A stretch of 64,000 nucleotides of DNA. Origin: Demequina sp. TMPB413 (lineage in GTDB: Bacteria; Actinomycetota; Actinomycetes; Actinomycetales; Demequinaceae). The position numbers and the translations under genes were made by a program. Each line of letters opens with the position of its first letter. Positions within the stretch are counted from its first letter, which is position 1. The stretch covers positions 1,798,001 through 1,862,000 of the forward strand of contig NZ_CP096184.1 of assembly GCF_020447105.2 (NCBI RefSeq), given 5' to 3'. The notes under the pieces were generated by a model, which worked only from the letters and a program-made list of their open reading frames with translations, did not search any database and was not told the origin of the DNA. Positions 1-8,305 of the stretch are shown piece after piece.

Positions 1-492
1 CAGGAAGGACCGCACGGCGTCGGCGATCTCGTGGCGCCCCCCGTAGCCAACGGCCACGTTGACGTGGAGCGCCGTCGCGTCCTTAGTGGACTCAACGGCC
101 GCGTTCAGCCGTTCCGTGACGTCCTCAGGCAACAACGACGAGTCGCCGACGTGCTGCAGGCGCCAGCGGCCATCGCGAGCGAGGCGTTCAATCGCGCCGA
201 CGATGATCTCCAGCAGATCGCCGAGCTCGGCCCTGTCGCGACCGAGGTTGTCGGTGGAAAGCATCCACAGCGTGACCACCTGCACGCCGCTTTCTTGAGA
301 CCACTCGAGCACCTCGGTGATCTTGTCGGCTCCCCGCTGGTGCCCATGCGCAGCGCTCGCGCCGCTCAGCTTGGCCCATCGCCTGTTGCCGTCGAGAATG
401 ACGCCGATGTGACACGGCCCTGATCCGCGAGCCTTGAGGTCGCGCGACAAGAGTGCTTCGTACCCCCGGTACGCCGCGTTACGAATCCCCAT
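1..492 (-). CDS. uppS: Isoprenyl (undecaprenyl) diphosphate synthase, 3' end cut by window edge
   Basis: Cis-prenyltransferase that extends an allylic diphosphate with IPP to make the C50-C55 lipid carrier for peptidoglycan and glycan assembly. The N-terminal 164 residues are present. They include the family signature GVILDGNRRWA near residue 30, whose Asp is the catalytic residue, then the HGHQRGADK and TLWMLSTDNLGR blocks and, near the edge, VGYGGRHEI. The C-terminal SLWP-type region lies outside the window. The ATG at 492 is chosen because GGAGG sits six bases upstream; an ATG four bases further upstream is out of frame. It is divergent from the hemolysin-III gene. The family call is certain; chain length cannot be told from this fragment. 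Confidence 0.93.
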   Translation of the reverse strand, partial: MGIRNAAYRGYEALLSRDLKARGSGPCHIGVILDGNRRWAKLSGASAAHGHQRGADKITEVLEWSQESGVQVVTLWMLSTDNLGRDRAELGDLLEIIVGAIERLARDGRWRLQHVGDSSLLPEDVTERLNAAVESTKDATALHVNVAVGYGGRHEIADAVRSFL

Positions 493-523
493 GCATATCC
501 TCCGCACATGATGCTACGGCGAA

Positions 524-557
524 TTGCGCCAACGCCAACCTACGGTATCGTAGGTTA
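524..557 (+). promoter_or_regulatory. Putative leaderless promoter with 20-bp palindromic operator
   Basis: A -35-like TTGCGC (524-529) and a -10-like TATCGT (546-551) are 16 bp apart, and the GTG of the next gene begins six bases after the -10, so the transcript would be leaderless. A perfect palindrome AACCTACG-GTAT-CGTAGGTT covers 537-556 and therefore the -10. That geometry suits a TetR-type repressor. The palindrome is seen directly; the repressor is inferred. Confidence 0.6.
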
Positions 558-1274
558 GTGGCCAAAACATCGCCCAACGCGGGGCCAGAGACCGCGCCGA
601 ACGGACACGACACTGCAGCGGCCGACGCCGCCCTGCCGACGATTGGCAAGCCGCTCCTGCGTGGATGGCTGCACCTTGGCGCCGCTCCCCTCGCCCTCAT
701 CGGCGGCATGGCGCTCGTGGTGTTCGCTCCCACTCTTGCCGGCCGCGTCTCGTCGGCGATCTTCACGCTCACTGCCGTCATGCTCTTTGGCACCTCTGCC
801 GTGTACCACCGCGGAAACTGGTCGCCCAGGACGCAAGCAGTGCTGCGACGCATGGACCACGCCAACATCTTCCTCATCATCGCAGGCACCTATACGCCAT
901 TGTGCGTGATCCTCCTCGATCGCGACACAGCGACGGTCGCCTTGTCGATCGTGTGGACGGGCGCGGTGCTTGGCTTGCTCTCGCGCATCCTGTTCCTCAA
1001 CGCTCCGCGATGGGTATACGTGCCGATGTACGTCGCGCTGGGATGGGTCGCGGTCGGCTACATCGGGCCTCTGTACGACGCCGGCGGTCTTGCGGTGGTG
1101 CTGCTGATCGGCGCTGGCGGTCTTTGCTACACAGTGGGCGCCGTCTTCTACGGCTTCAAGTGGCCCGGCGCCTCAGCGCGCTACTTCGGGTTCCACGAGA
1201 TCTTCCACTCACTGACCGTCGCTGGATTCGCCTGTCACTACGTCGCCGCCGCTCTCGCCGTCTTCCGCACCTGA
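558..1274 (+). CDS. trhA: Hemolysin III / TrhA family membrane protein
   Basis: A 238-residue multi-pass membrane protein of the hemolysin-III/PAQR superfamily, which in bacteria is linked to membrane energetics and lipid homeostasis. Seven hydrophobic segments are visible. The conserved polar signatures are present: SAVYHRGNW with its His, the MDHANIFLIIAGTYTP motif, and a C-terminal HEIFHSLTVAGFACHY histidine pair; together these form the presumed metal site. An upstream in-frame ATG at 453 would add 35 residues overlapping uppS and has no family similarity, so GTG 558 just behind the palindromic promoter is preferred. Cytolysin activity should not be assumed from the name. Confidence 0.9.
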   Translation: MAKTSPNAGPETAPNGHDTAAADAALPTIGKPLLRGWLHLGAAPLALIGGMALVVFAPTLAGRVSSAIFTLTAVMLFGTSAVYHRGNWSPRTQAVLRRMDHANIFLIIAGTYTPLCVILLDRDTATVALSIVWTGAVLGLLSRILFLNAPRWVYVPMYVALGWVAVGYIGPLYDAGGLAVVLLIGAGGLCYTVGAVFYGFKWPGASARYFGFHEIFHSLTVAGFACHYVAAALAVFRT

Positions 1275-1454
1275 CGCGGACGTCCGTCCGCCCTCCCGAT
1301 CGAGGCGAGCCTGCTGCTCCCTCTCGGCGTCCCTACGGACCTTGCGCAAGTGCTTGGACAGCGAGCGGTAGATGAGGAAGATGGCAAGAGCCATCACGAA
1401 CGTCGCCAAAAAGCCCCAGAATCCGGGGCCGACTTGGTAGTAGTTGGGATCCAC
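1209..1454 (-). CDS. Small single-pass membrane protein
   Basis: An 81-residue protein with an N-terminal stretch MDPNYYQVGPGFWGFLATF, one transmembrane helix (about residues 13-30), a basic juxtamembrane segment and a long acidic, low-complexity tail. Similar small proteins occur beside DUF4307 and uppS in actinobacteria, which supports it being real. Its 3' end runs about 65 bp into the end of the opposing hemolysin-III gene. The function is unknown. It is divergent from the DUF4307 gene, with about 30 bp between them. Confidence 0.7.
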   Translation of the reverse strand: MDPNYYQVGPGFWGFLATFVMALAIFLIYRSLSKHLRKVRRDAEREQQARLDREGGRTSASGAEDGESGGDVVTGESSDGQ

Positions 1455-1483
1455 AATGCCTCCGGGGACTATCCTGCCTCACA

Positions 1484-1873
1484 ATGAGTACTGACGATTT
1501 CCTCGAGGATGACGCTCCCACAAGGGCGCGGCTGTCGACGCGCGCCAAGTGGCTGATCGGCGTCGGCCTCGCAGCGCTCACTGCGGTATCCGCCTTGTGG
1601 GCGTGGTGGATCGCCGACCAGCCGGTGCGCTGGCAAGAGGTGGGCTTCAACATCGCGTCCCCCACCGAGGCGAGCGTCACGTACGACGTCTTCTTGTATA
1701 GCGACGACGCCGTGACCTGCCACGTGCAGGCGCTCAACGTGCGCTTTGCAGAGGTGGGCGTCACGACGGCACGCATCGATCCGGCCGACGGCACGGAGCA
1801 GCGGGTCACCACCACCATGGCCACCACGGAAGAGGCCACGACGGCCGTGGTGGAGTACTGCGAGGCCGACTAG
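1484..1873 (+). CDS. DUF4307 domain membrane protein
   Basis: 129 residues: a short acidic cytoplasmic head, one transmembrane helix (about 24-44, LIGVGLAALTAVSALWAWW) and an extracytoplasmic beta-rich domain. The domain has the family pattern of a QEVGFNI strand, VTYDVFLYSDDAVTCHVQALN with a Cys, and a terminal VEYCEAD with a second Cys. These two cysteines could form a disulphide. DUF4307 is an actinobacterial family of unknown function, often found near mca and greA. Here greA follows 80 bp downstream on the same strand. Confidence 0.85.
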   Translation: MSTDDFLEDDAPTRARLSTRAKWLIGVGLAALTAVSALWAWWIADQPVRWQEVGFNIASPTEASVTYDVFLYSDDAVTCHVQALNVRFAEVGVTTARIDPADGTEQRVTTTMATTEEATTAVVEYCEAD

Positions 1874-1954
1874 CGCGCGTTGTCCACAGGCCCTGATTGT
1901 CCTCCTGGCAGGGACTTCGTTATCCTTGATCATTTCGCCACGAAGGAAGTGATG

Positions 1955-2437
1955 ATGACCGAGCAGAACAGTACCTGGCTGACCCAAGAGGCGTTCGACC
2001 GTCTGCAGCAGGAGTACGACCACCTGGTGAAGGTGGGGCGCGTCGCCATCGCGAACGAAATTGACGAGCGACGCCAAGAGGGTGACCTCAAAGAGAACGG
2101 CGGCTATCACGCCGCTCGCGAAGAGCAGGCGAAGCAAGAGGCCCGTATCCAGCAGTTGCGCGGCATCCTTGAGTCAGCGCACGTGGGCGAGCCCTCGACA
2201 GACGGCAGCGTTCAGTCGGGCTCAGTGGTCAACGCCAAGGTCGCCGGTAGGGACATGCGTTTCCTCGTGGGATCACGCGAGGTCGCGGAGGGAACGGACC
2301 TGGACGTCTTCAGCGCGCAGTCTCCGCTTGGTGAGGCCTTGATCGGCCACAAGGCTGGCGAGACCACGAGCTATCTTGCGCCCAATGGCAACGAGATCAA
2401 GGTCGAGATCGTCATGGTGGAGCCTTTCACCGGATAG
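1955..2437 (+). CDS. greA: Transcription elongation factor GreA
   Basis: GreA enters the secondary channel of RNA polymerase and stimulates cleavage of backtracked transcripts. The 160-residue length is typical. The N-terminal coiled coil begins WLTQEAFDRLQQEYDHL and carries the tip acidic residues in the segment REEQAKQEARI after the GDLKENGGYHAA signature. The C-terminal FKBP-like domain ends with SPLGEALIGHKAGETTSYL. Two ATGs are adjacent (1952 and 1955); the second has better spacing (7 nt) from GAAGGA. A longer open frame from 1880 is discounted. A strong hairpin follows the stop. Confidence 0.95.
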   Translation: MTEQNSTWLTQEAFDRLQQEYDHLVKVGRVAIANEIDERRQEGDLKENGGYHAAREEQAKQEARIQQLRGILESAHVGEPSTDGSVQSGSVVNAKVAGRDMRFLVGSREVAEGTDLDVFSAQSPLGEALIGHKAGETTSYLAPNGNEIKVEIVMVEPFTG

Positions 2438-2446
2438 CCCGCTCGC

Positions 2447-2474
2447 GCGGCGATGACACGCGGCCTATCGCCGC
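2447..2474. terminator. Bidirectional hairpin between greA and rlmC
   Basis: A perfect 8-bp stem GCGGCGAT / ATCGCCGC with a 12-nt loop lies between two convergent genes. It lacks a T-run, as is common for actinobacterial terminators. Confidence 0.6.
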
Positions 2475-2494
2475 CCGTTGAACCGCCACCAGCG

Positions 2495-3667
2495 TCAGCG
2501 TCGTTCAAGCAGCACTGCAGCCTCGAAGTGCTCCGTCTGCGGGAACATGTCGAGCAGTCGCGCGCGCACGGGCACGAGCGACGGCATCGCGCGCAGATCC
2601 CTCGCGAGCGTCTCCGCATTGCAGCTCGAATACACCACGCGCGGAACGCCACTGTGCTCGAGCCAGCGCGCGAGTTCGGCGCCGATTCCGCGTCGCGGCG
2701 GATTCACGATCACCACATCGGGCACTCGCGCCGAGGCGGAGTCCCCCTGAGCCAGCGCCCACTGGGTGGCGTCGGCCGCGACAAAGTGCGCTCTCTGAGC
2801 GCCAGGCACGCCGCTTTCGGCCAACGCCCTGGCGCTTGATTGCGCGCTGACCACAGCCTGAGTCGACGACTCGACGCCTGTCACTGTGCGACCGTCGGCG
2901 AGGCAGTGGAGCGCGAAGCCACCGACGCCGCAGTAGAGGTCCCACACGTCGCTTGGCCGTGACTCGTGCACCCACGCTGAGACCAGAGAGTAGAGCGCCC
3001 CCGCGACATCGGTGTTGGTCTGGAAAAAGCTCTGGGGGCGTAGCCGCAGAGTCACGTCGCCAAGGTCCATAGGAAGTTCGTCAAGGGACGTCAGCACGAT
3101 CTCTCGCTCCCCCTCGATCACCGCCCGGTGTTCAGGCAACACGTTCACGGTCACCACCGTGAGCGCTGGCAACTGCTCCTGCAGCCAGGGCAAGTGCTTG
3201 CGGATCCGCGAGAGCGCCTCGGTGGAGCGGAGGACAAAACGCGCCATGAGACCGCCGGAAGGAGAGACGGTCACGACGATGTGCTTGAGCTCTCCGCGGC
3301 GTTCAGGGACCGCATAGGGCTCCACACCCGCGACCGACACGAACGCCGCCAGCGCGGGAAAGGCCGCCGTCAGCCGAGAGTCGTACAGCGGGCAATCGCG
3401 CAGGTCCACTCCACGACCCTGGGCGTCGAGGATGCCGATCGTGGGGGCGTCGGCGCTGCCCGCTACCACCATCTTGGCTTTGGTCCTGAAGCCAGACTCG
3501 GGCCCGACCACCGGTTCTTGCCACGCGATGGAGGCGTCGCCGTCGGGGAGGCTCTCGCCCAGCAGACGCTCGAGTGTGGCCTGCTTGGACTCCACCTGTC
3601 GTACGTAGGGCGTCTCAATGAGTGTGCAGGAACGACAACGGCCAGAGTCGTAGGCGAGGCACTCCAT
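2495..3667 (-). CDS. rlmC: 23S rRNA (uracil-5-)-methyltransferase, RlmC type
   Basis: SAM-dependent methyltransferase that converts a 23S rRNA uracil to 5-methyluridine. The 390 residues have the short RlmC/RumB layout without a TRAM domain. An N-terminal iron-sulphur cluster is suggested by C3, C11, C14 and the Cys in RDCPLYD near 92. The SAM site is DLYCGVGGFALH, followed by VIVNPPRRG and the catalytic YSSCN, whose Cys forms the covalent adduct with uracil. The start is the first ATG, immediately before the first cluster cysteine. It lies 17 bp behind the AI-2E transporter gene on the same strand, so co-transcription is possible. Confidence 0.92.
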   Translation of the reverse strand: MECLAYDSGRCRSCTLIETPYVRQVESKQATLERLLGESLPDGDASIAWQEPVVGPESGFRTKAKMVVAGSADAPTIGILDAQGRGVDLRDCPLYDSRLTAAFPALAAFVSVAGVEPYAVPERRGELKHIVVTVSPSGGLMARFVLRSTEALSRIRKHLPWLQEQLPALTVVTVNVLPEHRAVIEGEREIVLTSLDELPMDLGDVTLRLRPQSFFQTNTDVAGALYSLVSAWVHESRPSDVWDLYCGVGGFALHCLADGRTVTGVESSTQAVVSAQSSARALAESGVPGAQRAHFVAADATQWALAQGDSASARVPDVVIVNPPRRGIGAELARWLEHSGVPRVVYSSCNAETLARDLRAMPSLVPVRARLLDMFPQTEHFEAAVLLERR

Positions 3668-3684
3668 GGTGAATGGCGCCGATG

Positions 3685-4938
3685 CTAGCGTCGGCGGCGC
3701 TTGCGCACCTTGATTTGTGACGTGGTCACTTTGGTGCGCGCACGCCTCAGTGCCTCGCGAGAGCGCTCGGCCATGAGCGGTATCTGGCCGGTGATCGGCG
3801 GGAAAGGTTCCTCCTTAGCCGCGACGTACTCCTTATGAAGGCCACGCGCGAACGCCGTGGTGAAGGCGAGAATCGGCACCGCGATGACCGCGCCTGCGAG
3901 ACCGGCGAGCAGAGTTCCCGACGACACCGCGAGGAGGATCGCCATGGGATGGACGGACGCGGCCTTACCGAACAGCCAGGGGTAGAGGACGTTTCCTTCA
4001 GTCTGCTGAACAAAGAGCACGATGATGAGCATGAGCAGCGCCGTGGTCCAGCCGCCATCGACGAGCGCCACCAACACGGCAAGCGCACCGGAGATCGCGG
4101 CACCGAACATCGGGATGAAGGAGAAGAGGAACACGGCAATGGCGATGGGAAGTGCCAGTGGGACCCCGAGGATCCAGGCTCCTGTCCCGATGCCGACGGC
4201 GTCGATGAACGCTACGAGCACCGATGTCTGGGTGTAGCGACGCAAAGTCGTCCAGCCAGCCTGACCCGCGCGGTCGATGCTCGCCTGGGCTCCCTTGGGC
4301 GCAATCCTCACAAAGAAGGACCAGATGGTCGCTCCGTCACGCAAGAAGAAGAACAGCGACAGCAGCGCGAGCACGATTCCCGCGATGAGGGCGGTGAGGG
4401 TTCCCGTCACGCTCCACGCGCCGGACGCAAGGCCCCACGCGTTGTCGCGAACCGTGCTCATGACCTCATCGACGGCCGTGTTGATCTGCTCGCTTGAGAC
4501 GTGCAAGGGCCCCTCGACAAGCCAGTCGACAAGCGTGTTGAAGCCCTCTGCCGCAGAGTCGCGGAGCGAGCCAAATCCGGTGACCACGGAGGCGCCAACC
4601 GCGAAGGCCAGTCCCAGCACGACCGTGACCAAACCGAGCACCGAGAGCGCCGCTCCGAGGCCGCGCGGAATGCGATGCCGATGCATCCAGTTCACCAGCC
4701 GCTCGAGCGGCGCCGCGATCAACAGTGCAATGACCAAGGGCAGCACGATCGCGCTGAGCAGTGTCACGACCTTGGCGATCGCGATGAGCACGATCCCCAC
4801 CACGATGATGCGCCACGACCACGCGCCAGCCACTCGAAGGGGTAGCGGGACGATGGGCGCCACGGTCTCAGGCTGCGCGTCGACCACCGCGTCAGGAGGG
4901 TTCGAGGTCTGCTCGGTTTCGAACTCGTCTGAGGCCAT
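3685..4938 (-). CDS. AI-2E family (TqsA/PerM-like) transporter
   Basis: 417-residue membrane protein of the AI-2 exporter superfamily. It has an acidic cytoplasmic N-terminus rich in Glu/Thr, a pair of helices near 45-85, a long amphipathic domain, and a block of five or six helices containing PIAIAVFLFSFIPMFGAAISG and FVQQTEGNVLYPWLFGKAASVHPM, both family hallmarks. The tail is very basic (KVRKRRRR). Family members export AI-2 or act as cation/proton antiporters, so substrate cannot be assigned. The ATG at 4938 is used; upstream extension would run into the divergent msrA. Confidence 0.88.
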   Translation of the reverse strand: MASDEFETEQTSNPPDAVVDAQPETVAPIVPLPLRVAGAWSWRIIVVGIVLIAIAKVVTLLSAIVLPLVIALLIAAPLERLVNWMHRHRIPRGLGAALSVLGLVTVVLGLAFAVGASVVTGFGSLRDSAAEGFNTLVDWLVEGPLHVSSEQINTAVDEVMSTVRDNAWGLASGAWSVTGTLTALIAGIVLALLSLFFFLRDGATIWSFFVRIAPKGAQASIDRAGQAGWTTLRRYTQTSVLVAFIDAVGIGTGAWILGVPLALPIAIAVFLFSFIPMFGAAISGALAVLVALVDGGWTTALLMLIIVLFVQQTEGNVLYPWLFGKAASVHPMAILLAVSSGTLLAGLAGAVIAVPILAFTTAFARGLHKEYVAAKEEPFPPITGQIPLMAERSREALRRARTKVTTSQIKVRKRRRR

Positions 4939-5008
4939 GTCACGAGCGTAGCGTGAGGGCTGGAACACAACGCATGTGCCGCGACGTTGAAGGGGCGGAG
5001 GTACACAC

Positions 5009-5653
5009 ATGCTTGGTGTCACGAAGACCCAGATGGTCACGAAGGATAGGGCTCTTGAGGGCAGGGACGTCCCCCTGCAGGTCGCGGAACGGCACATGGT
5101 GTTGGCCAACCCGCTCAAGGGCCCGTGGCCGGAGGGGATGGAGGTGCTGTACGTCGGCATGGGCTGCTTCTGGGGTGCCGAGCGCATCTTCTGGCAGCTC
5201 GACGGCGTGTACTCGACCGCTGCTGGCTACATGGGCGGCTGGACCAAGAACCCCACGTACCAAGAGACGTGCACGTCCCTGACGGGCCACACCGAGGCTG
5301 TCCAGGTGGTCTACGACCCCGCCAAGGTGTCGATCGAGACGCTCCTTGCTGCGTTCTGGGAGAACCACGATCCGACGACTCCGAACCGCCAGGGCGGTGA
5401 TGTCGGCACGCAGTACCGCTCGGCCATCTTCACGACGACGCCCGAGCAACTCAAGGCCGCCGAGGAAAGCAGGGCGACGTACCAAGAGCGCTTGGCGAGC
5501 AAGGGCTTCGGCGCCATTTCCACCCAGATCGCCTCAACGGCCGACGCCGGCGACGGGGAGTTCTACTACGCAGAGGACTACCACCAGCAGTATCTGTACA
5601 AGAACCCTGGAGGCTACTGCAACCACGGTTTCTGCCAGGTGAGTTACTCCTAG
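5009..5653 (+). CDS. msrA: Peptide methionine (S)-S-oxide reductase MsrA
   Basis: Repairs oxidised methionine by reducing the S-sulfoxide, using thioredoxin-recycled cysteines. The catalytic GCFWG motif is near residue 52, followed by [17 protein letters not shown] and [11 protein letters not shown]. The [21 protein letters not shown] segment is the substrate pocket, and recycling cysteines are in the C-terminal [14 protein letters not shown]. At 214 residues it is a standard single-domain MsrA with a leader of about 45 residues. The start ATG has GGCGGAGG upstream. It is divergent from the AI-2E gene and convergent with the esterase gene 17 bp downstream. Confidence 0.96.
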   Translation: MLGVTKTQMVTKDRALEGRDVPLQVAERHMVLANPLKGPWPEGMEVLYVGMGCFWGAERIFWQLDGVYSTAAGYMGGWTKNPTYQETCTSLTGHTEAVQVVYDPAKVSIETLLAAFWENHDPTTPNRQGGDVGTQYRSAIFTTTPEQLKAAEESRATYQERLASKGFGAISTQIASTADAGDGEFYYAEDYHQQYLYKNPGGYCNHGFCQVSYS

Positions 5654-5669
5654 CGGCGCGGCGGGTCCG

Positions 5670-6653
5670 CTAGGCGAGCACCCGCGCCACGAAGTTGATC
5701 TGCTTGGCGGTCTGATGCATCTGGCCACCCTCGTGGCCGTTGTAGGGGTAGACCTCCATCTGCTTGGCAACGTCGGGGGCCGACTGGCTGCCGTACCAGT
5801 TGAAGGCCGCGAAGCCCGTTGACGGCGGGCAAATGTCGTCCATCAGTGCGACTGACCAGAGCGATGGCGCCTTCGCGCGCTTCGCGAGGTTGACGCCATC
5901 GAAGTACGACAACGTGTTGAGTACCTGCTCGTCCCTGTCGCGATGCACGGCGAGGTACTTCTTGATCTCGCCGTAAGGCATCGTGTCCACGAGTGTCAGT
6001 GCGCGCTCAAAGTGACACATGAAGGGAACGTCTGGCATGACGGCGACGAGGTCGGGCACCAAGCCCGCTACGGCGAGTGTGATGCCGCCGCCTTGAGAGC
6101 CTCCCTTGAACATGACCCGCGTGGCATCGACACCTTCAAGCTCGCGCGCCGCGTCGACGGCGCGCACGGCGTCGGTGAAAACGCGCCGGAAGTAGTACTG
6201 CTCGGGCGACTCGATGCCACGGGTCATGAAGCCTGGACTGGCGGGCCCTCCGCCGATCGGGTCGGCCGTGTCACCACCATTGCCCCAACCGCCACCCTGA
6301 CCCCGAGTGTCCATGAACAGGTACGCGTAACCAGCCGAGGGCCACAGCGTGTGTTCGATGGCGAGGCCACGGCCTCCGCCGTATCCGCTGACCTCGACGA
6401 TGCAAGGAAGCGGCTCCGTGGCGCCGGCGGGCCTGGCGTACCACGCCTTGATGGGGTGGCCGCCAAAGCCTGGGAAAGTCACGTCGGTGACCTCGACGCC
6501 CGCCAGGCGCATCGTCTCACCCAGAACGACCTCGCCGCCGATGGCGCGGGCCTCCGCCAGCGTCGTCGTCCAGAACTCGTCGAAATCCGCCGGTTCCCTG
6601 ACCTGTGGCTGATAGGTGCGCAGTTCCGAAAGTGGCAGGTCAAAGAGAGCCAT
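5670..6653 (-). CDS. CE7-family acetylxylan esterase / cephalosporin-C deacetylase
   Basis: Alpha/beta hydrolase of carbohydrate esterase family 7, which removes acetyl groups from xylo-oligosaccharides and cephalosporin C. The 327 residues match the family length. The three diagnostic motifs are all visible: DTRGQGGG, the nucleophile elbow GGSQGGG, and the terminal NGHEGG histidine; the acid is in LMDDICPPS. The N-terminal LPLSELRTYQPQ... segment is also typical. The enzyme is normally an intracellular hexamer and no signal peptide is seen. The start at 6653 is preferred over an extension reaching into the next gene. Confidence 0.9.
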   Translation of the reverse strand: MALFDLPLSELRTYQPQVREPADFDEFWTTTLAEARAIGGEVVLGETMRLAGVEVTDVTFPGFGGHPIKAWYARPAGATEPLPCIVEVSGYGGGRGLAIEHTLWPSAGYAYLFMDTRGQGGGWGNGGDTADPIGGGPASPGFMTRGIESPEQYYFRRVFTDAVRAVDAARELEGVDATRVMFKGGSQGGGITLAVAGLVPDLVAVMPDVPFMCHFERALTLVDTMPYGEIKKYLAVHRDRDEQVLNTLSYFDGVNLAKRAKAPSLWSVALMDDICPPSTGFAAFNWYGSQSAPDVAKQMEVYPYNGHEGGQMHQTAKQINFVARVLA

Positions 6654-6682
6654 CGCGTGTCTCCTGGTAGTGAGTGGTGTCT

Positions 6683-7444
6683 CTAGCGGCGCAAGTAGCT
6701 CAGCAGACGCAGCATCTCGATGTAGATCCAGATGATCGCGAAGACCAAGCCGTAAGCGGCGCTCCACTCCCACTTCGAGGGCAGTCCCTTGATCACGCCA
6801 TTCTCGACAAAGTCAAAGTCGCTGATGAGCATGAGCGCGCCGATGCCGATGGCGAAGATCGACAAGATGAGGCCGAGGTTCACGCCGAGCCCGCCGATCT
6901 CGACCTCGCGCATGTTGAAGCCGCCGAACATGACCATGGCGACGTTCACGAGCGAGAACACCACGTACGCGGGCACCGCGATCGCGAGGAACTTGTTGAT
7001 CTTCTTCGAACCGCGGATCCAGCCCATGCGGTAAGCGGTCAGAGCGCTCGCGAACACGATCGCGGTGGCGATGAGGGCCTGCATGATGATGCCGCCGTAG
7101 GCCGCCTCGTAGTACACGGACATTCCGCCGGCCGCGCCACCGAACAGGGCGATGGTGATGGCCATGAGCACCGGCTTGGGCTCGTGACGGGTGCCAAAGG
7201 CCACGACGAGGCTCATCACAAACGCTGCAAGGGAGATCGGGAGGGTCAACGCCGGGATCAGCATGCCGACAACAACGGCCGACGCTGCGGCCAGCAGGAA
7301 CAGCGACGCCGCCTTGGCGATCGTGCCTTCGTACGTCATCCGGTCATCGAAGCCGATGACGCCTGACTGCTGCGCCTGGGGGTCGAATCCGACGGGGCTT
7401 CCAGACTGGAACTGCTTGGTGTTGGTGAAGACCGGGTTGGCCAC
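6683..7444 (-). CDS. Bax inhibitor-1 / YccA-like membrane protein
   Basis: 253-residue protein with a cytoplasmic N-terminus (ANPVFTNTKQFQ...) and seven predicted helices. It belongs to the actinobacterial Bax1-I clade, whose members are commonly annotated as YccA-like. The GTG at 7444 is chosen because AGGAGG stands four bases before it; a longer frame from 7501 lacks such a site. Related proteins modulate membrane proteostasis or calcium leak, but the role in actinobacteria is unknown. It sits 30 bp upstream of the CE7 esterase on the same strand. Confidence 0.85.
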   Translation of the reverse strand: MANPVFTNTKQFQSGSPVGFDPQAQQSGVIGFDDRMTYEGTIAKAASLFLLAAASAVVVGMLIPALTLPISLAAFVMSLVVAFGTRHEPKPVLMAITIALFGGAAGGMSVYYEAAYGGIIMQALIATAIVFASALTAYRMGWIRGSKKINKFLAIAVPAYVVFSLVNVAMVMFGGFNMREVEIGGLGVNLGLILSIFAIGIGALMLISDFDFVENGVIKGLPSKWEWSAAYGLVFAIIWIYIEMLRLLSYLRR

Positions 7445-7546
7445 AATGCCTCCTGTGAGTTTCCCCTCGAGTTTAGTCACAGCGCGGCGCAGTGACTCCA
7501 CCTGCTTAACGTCCGGTGAGCACCGATCATGCCCGTAGCGTGGCGC

Positions 7547-8305
7547 CTAGCGAGTGCGCCGCCGATACGCGGCCATCGCCGCGAGGATCGCGCCGGCGAG
7601 GATCGCTGTGCACCACAACGAGGCGACCCAAATCTCCCCGCCAACAGGCTCTTGAGCCAGCAGGCCCCGGACGGAATTCACGATTGCCGTCACCGGTTGA
7701 TTCTCGGCGAACCAGCGGACTGGCCCCGGCATGGTCGCCGTGGGCACAAAGGCCGAGCTGATGAACGGCAAGAAGATCAGCGGGTAGGAGAAAGCGATCG
7801 CTCCGTCCTGAGTCTTGGCGAGCAGCCCCGCCACCACCGCGAGCCACGTGAGAGCGACCGTGAAGAGCACGAGGATGCCAAGGACGGCAAGCCAGGCCCA
7901 CGCGTCGGCGCCTGACCGGAACCCCATGGCAAACGCCACGATGATGACGACGGCAAGGGAGACAAGGTTCGCCACGAGCGAGGTGAGGACATGTGCCCAG
8001 AGCATCGAAGACCGAGCGATGGGCATGGACCGCAGACGCTCAAAGATGCCTCCCGACACGTCGAGAAAGAGCCTGTACGCGGTGTACGAGACGCCCGATG
8101 CGATGGTGATCAGGAGGATTCCTGGCAAGAGGTAGTTGACGTATGACTCAGAGCCACTATCGATCGCACCGCCGAAGACGTAGACAAACAGCAGCATGAA
8201 GGCGATGGGCATCACGGCGGTCGTGATGATGGTGTCGGGGCTGCGCAGAATGTGGCGCAGAGACCTGCCGGTCAGGGTGCGGGTGTCGATCAACAGTGCG
8301 GTCAT
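7547..8305 (-). CDS. ABC-2 type transporter permease (DrrB-like)
   Basis: Membrane subunit of a drug or lipid exporter: 252 residues, six hydrophobic segments, and the ABC-2 signature region ending with FLPFISSAFVPTATMPGPVRWFAENQPVTAI. It overlaps the ATPase gene by 4 bp, so the two are translationally coupled. With the upstream DUF1048 and PadR genes it forms a four-gene operon of the sort used for efflux of hydrophobic compounds. The substrate cannot be read from sequence. Confidence 0.9.
   Translation of the reverse strand: MTALLIDTRTLTGRSLRHILRSPDTIITTAVMPIAFMLLFVYVFGGAIDSGSESYVNYLLPGILLITIASGVSYTAYRLFLDVSGGIFERLRSMPIARSSMLWAHVLTSLVANLVSLAVVIIVAFAMGFRSGADAWAWLAVLGILVLFTVALTWLAVVAGLLAKTQDGAIAFSYPLIFLPFISSAFVPTATMPGPVRWFAENQPVTAIVNSVRGLLAQEPVGGEIWVASLWCTAILAGAILAAMAAYRRRTR

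Noticed and set aside
453..557. In-frame N-terminal extension of the hemolysin-III protein
   Set aside because: It overlaps the uppS start region and lacks family similarity; the GTG behind the palindromic promoter fits better.
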